DNA from: Bacteroidota bacterium
Lineage (GTDB): Bacteria; Bacteroidota; Ignavibacteria; Ignavibacteriales; Melioribacteraceae
Length of the DNA: 8,673 nucleotides
NCBI GenBank assembly: GCA_021814855.1
Contig: JAKAHQ010000044.1
Span: 1 to 8,673, forward strand
Reading direction: 5' to 3'
Part shown: one piece after another, positions 7,359-8,673 of the stretch
Layout: the number at the start of each line of letters is the position of its first letter
Position numbering within the stretch: position 1 is the stretch's first letter
Position numbers and translations under genes: made by a program
Notes under the pieces: generated by a model
Databases searched by the model: none
What the model was told of the DNA's origin: nothing
What the model saw: only the letters and a program-made list of their open reading frames with translations

Positions 7359-8495
7359 ATGACTATTGCCGAAGCCCGCGAGCTATTCCCGCATCTTAAG
7401 ACGGATCAAATCTACTTCAACCATGCCGCAATCGGGCCATGGTCGAGCGTTGTATTAAATCGTATTGCGGAATATGCCGAACAACGCAGCTCATCCAAAA
7501 TCGAGAATTACAAGTTTGTTTTAAAATGGCATGTAAGTGCAAAAAATAAATTGGGAAAACTGTTAGGCGCCGGGCCTGAACGCCTTGCATGGGTGGATAA
7601 TGTTTCCAACGGGATAAATATTTTAGCACAAGGAATTCACTGGCAAACGGGCGACCGAATAATTTTAAACGATCTTGAATTCCCGTCGAATGTCTATCCG
7701 TTTATGAATCTAAAAAAGTATGGCGTCGAAATTGACTTCGCGAAATCCAAAGACGGAATTGTTGATGTTGACGAAATAGAAAAACTTATTACATCTAAAA
7801 CAAAATTGATTTCAATTAGCATGGTTCAGTTCTTATCCGGATATAGGGCTGATATGGATTCTATCGGTCAGTTGTGCAGGAAGCATGGAATAATTTTTTG
7901 CGTTGATGCAATCCAGGCTGCTGGCGTAGTGCAAATAGACGTGAATAAATCCAGCATAGATTTTCTTTCCGGCGGAAGCCAAAAATGGCTGATGAGCTCG
8001 CAAGGGCTTTCTTACATTTATTTAACCGAAGAACTTCAACAAAGGATCGATCAAAAAAATGTAGGATGGACTTCCGTAGAGAATGCATGGAATCTTCTTG
8101 ATTATGATTTGACCTTACGAAAAACGGCGGATCGTTTTCAAAACGGTACCCTCAATTCTCTCGGCGTTGCAGTATTCGATGCCTCTTTGGAATTATTCAA
8201 TCAATTTGGAATTGATAAAATTGAACAAAGAATTCTTGCCAATACTGGATATTTTATTAATCGACTGGACGAGATTGGCATAAAAGCAATTTTAAAAAAT
8301 GTTGCAAGTAAAAATCGTGCTGGCATTATTTCATTTAAGCATGAAGATGCTAACAAACTGTTTCAGAAATTGGAAGAATCAAGAATATACTGCGCTGTAA
8401 GAGAAGGAATGATTCGATTCTCGCCGCATTTTTATAACACATCTGAAGAGATCGATAAAGTTATTTTTGCTCTTGGAAATTTTTCGAAAGGATAA
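7359..8495 (+). CDS. Class V aminotransferase-fold PLP-dependent enzyme
   Basis: This 378-residue protein has the fold-type I, class V pattern. It has an N-terminal YFNHAAIGPWSS, a PLP-ring Asp in CVDAIQAAG (D183, with Q186), the Schiff-base lysine in GGSQKW (K209), and a C-terminal REGMIRFSPHFYNTSEEID whose R353 probably binds the substrate carboxylate. The family includes cysteine desulfurases, isopenicillin N epimerase-like proteins and kynureninase-like proteins. The mobile-loop cysteine of cysteine desulfurases, set about 18 residues before the carboxylate Arg in SufS, is not present here. C345 is only eight residues before R353, in a different place. A SufS/IscS role is therefore unlikely, and the substrate is unknown. 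I chose ATG 7359, with a weak GGAA site at 7349-7352, over TTG 7347, which has no ribosome site. The gene seems to stand alone. It is cut off from pepF by a terminator and converges with a minus-strand gene whose stop is 69 bases past its own. Confidence 0.9.
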   Translation: MTIAEARELFPHLKTDQIYFNHAAIGPWSSVVLNRIAEYAEQRSSSKIENYKFVLKWHVSAKNKLGKLLGAGPERLAWVDNVSNGINILAQGIHWQTGDRIILNDLEFPSNVYPFMNLKKYGVEIDFAKSKDGIVDVDEIEKLITSKTKLISISMVQFLSGYRADMDSIGQLCRKHGIIFCVDAIQAAGVVQIDVNKSSIDFLSGGSQKWLMSSQGLSYIYLTEELQQRIDQKNVGWTSVENAWNLLDYDLTLRKTADRFQNGTLNSLGVAVFDASLELFNQFGIDKIEQRILANTGYFINRLDEIGIKAILKNVASKNRAGIISFKHEDANKLFQKLEESRIYCAVREGMIRFSPHFYNTSEEIDKVIFALGNFSKG

Positions 8496-8565
8496 AAAAA
8501 TTGGGCAACGAGCCAAACCCAGGTTGGGGGGGGACCTAAGTCCAGCCGCATTGCCCTAAACTTTT
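8494..8565. terminator. GC-rich folded element between convergent genes, probable terminator
   Basis: The outer stem is GGGCAA (8503-8508) with TTGCCC (8551-8556). Inside it, two short hairpins can form: CCCA/TGGG (8518-8521 with 8525-8528) and GGAC/GTCC (8532-8535 with 8540-8543). On the minus strand the outer stem is followed by AA and seven T (8500-8494), which makes a convincing terminator for the partial gene at the right edge. On the plus strand only CTTTTATTG follows, so termination of the aminotransferase gene would be weaker. The branched form and a run of eight G (8526-8533) are unusual for a simple terminator. I could not match it to a known RNA family. Confidence 0.5.
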
Positions 8566-8673
8566 ATTGTTCGGGATTGTAAGTCAATTCAATTTTAACA
8601 TGGAAGTCAGCGCCGCTAAAAAGAGTATATTTGACTTCTCCTATTGTACATTTATAATCTTCACCAACTATAT
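8564..8673 (-). CDS. 3' end of an unidentified minus-strand gene (partial)
   Basis: Reading leftwards from the window edge, one minus-strand frame is open from 8671 to a TAA at 8564-8566 and gives 35 residues ending in FHVKIELTYNPEQ. The other two minus frames stop within the first four codons. The peptide has a believable alternating polar and hydrophobic, beta-like pattern (KYTLFSGADFHVKIEL) and good codon balance. Immediately after its stop, in its own direction, come a GC-rich folded element and then seven T, which is a good intrinsic terminator for this strand. These points support a real gene that begins beyond the window. I do not recognise the family from so short a piece. The gene converges tail-to-tail with the aminotransferase-fold gene. 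Confidence 0.6.
   Translation of the reverse strand, partial: IVGEDYKCTIGEVKYTLFSGADFHVKIELTYNPEQ

Noticed and set aside
8503..8556. Known small RNA such as SRP RNA in the G-rich element
   Set aside because: It has a CCAGG-like string, but the GGAA tetraloop and the AGCAGCC segment of SRP RNA are absent, and no riboswitch core was recognised.

Overview
The window is a stretch of bacterial chromosome with about 40% G+C. It looks like the Bacteroidota/Chlorobiota side of the tree, and an Ignavibacteria-like organism is a reasonable guess. This rests on the gene set (a secreted tripeptidyl-peptidase II-like S8 protease, an OPT transporter and an exported PepF) and on signal peptides ending in Ala-Gln. 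Clear Shine-Dalgarno sites argue against typical Bacteroidia. The taxonomic call is an inference from style and was not tested by any search.

Layout, left to right. Positions 1-75 are a short upstream region. Positions 76-2880 encode an exported subtilisin-fold peptidase whose sequence pattern is that of tripeptidyl-peptidase II. After a 65-base gap with no terminator, 2946-4940 encodes a multi-spanning OPT-family oligopeptide transporter. A perfect 14-bp hairpin follows at 4949-4983. Positions 5091-6974 encode an exported M3-family oligoendopeptidase F, closed by a strong hairpin with an A-tract on one side and a T-tract on the other (6989-7021). A 384-base gap before the next confident gene holds a possible small minus-strand ORF (7109-7267). 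Positions 7359-8495 encode a class V PLP-dependent aminotransferase-fold enzyme. The window ends with the last 35 codons of a minus-strand gene (8564-8673). It converges on the aminotransferase across a GC-rich folded element that contains a run of eight G.

The first three genes make a coherent set. An exported exo-/oligopeptidase and an exported metallo-oligopeptidase would cut polypeptides in the periplasm, and an inner-membrane OPT carrier could import the small products. This is a plausible peptide-scavenging locus inferred from family knowledge and gene order. The aminotransferase-fold gene has its own upstream region and no obvious link to the set.

No tRNA, rRNA, CRISPR array or insertion sequence was seen. 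The parts least explained by known families are the minus-strand small ORF that shares the pepF terminator and the branched G-rich element between the two convergent genes at the right end.
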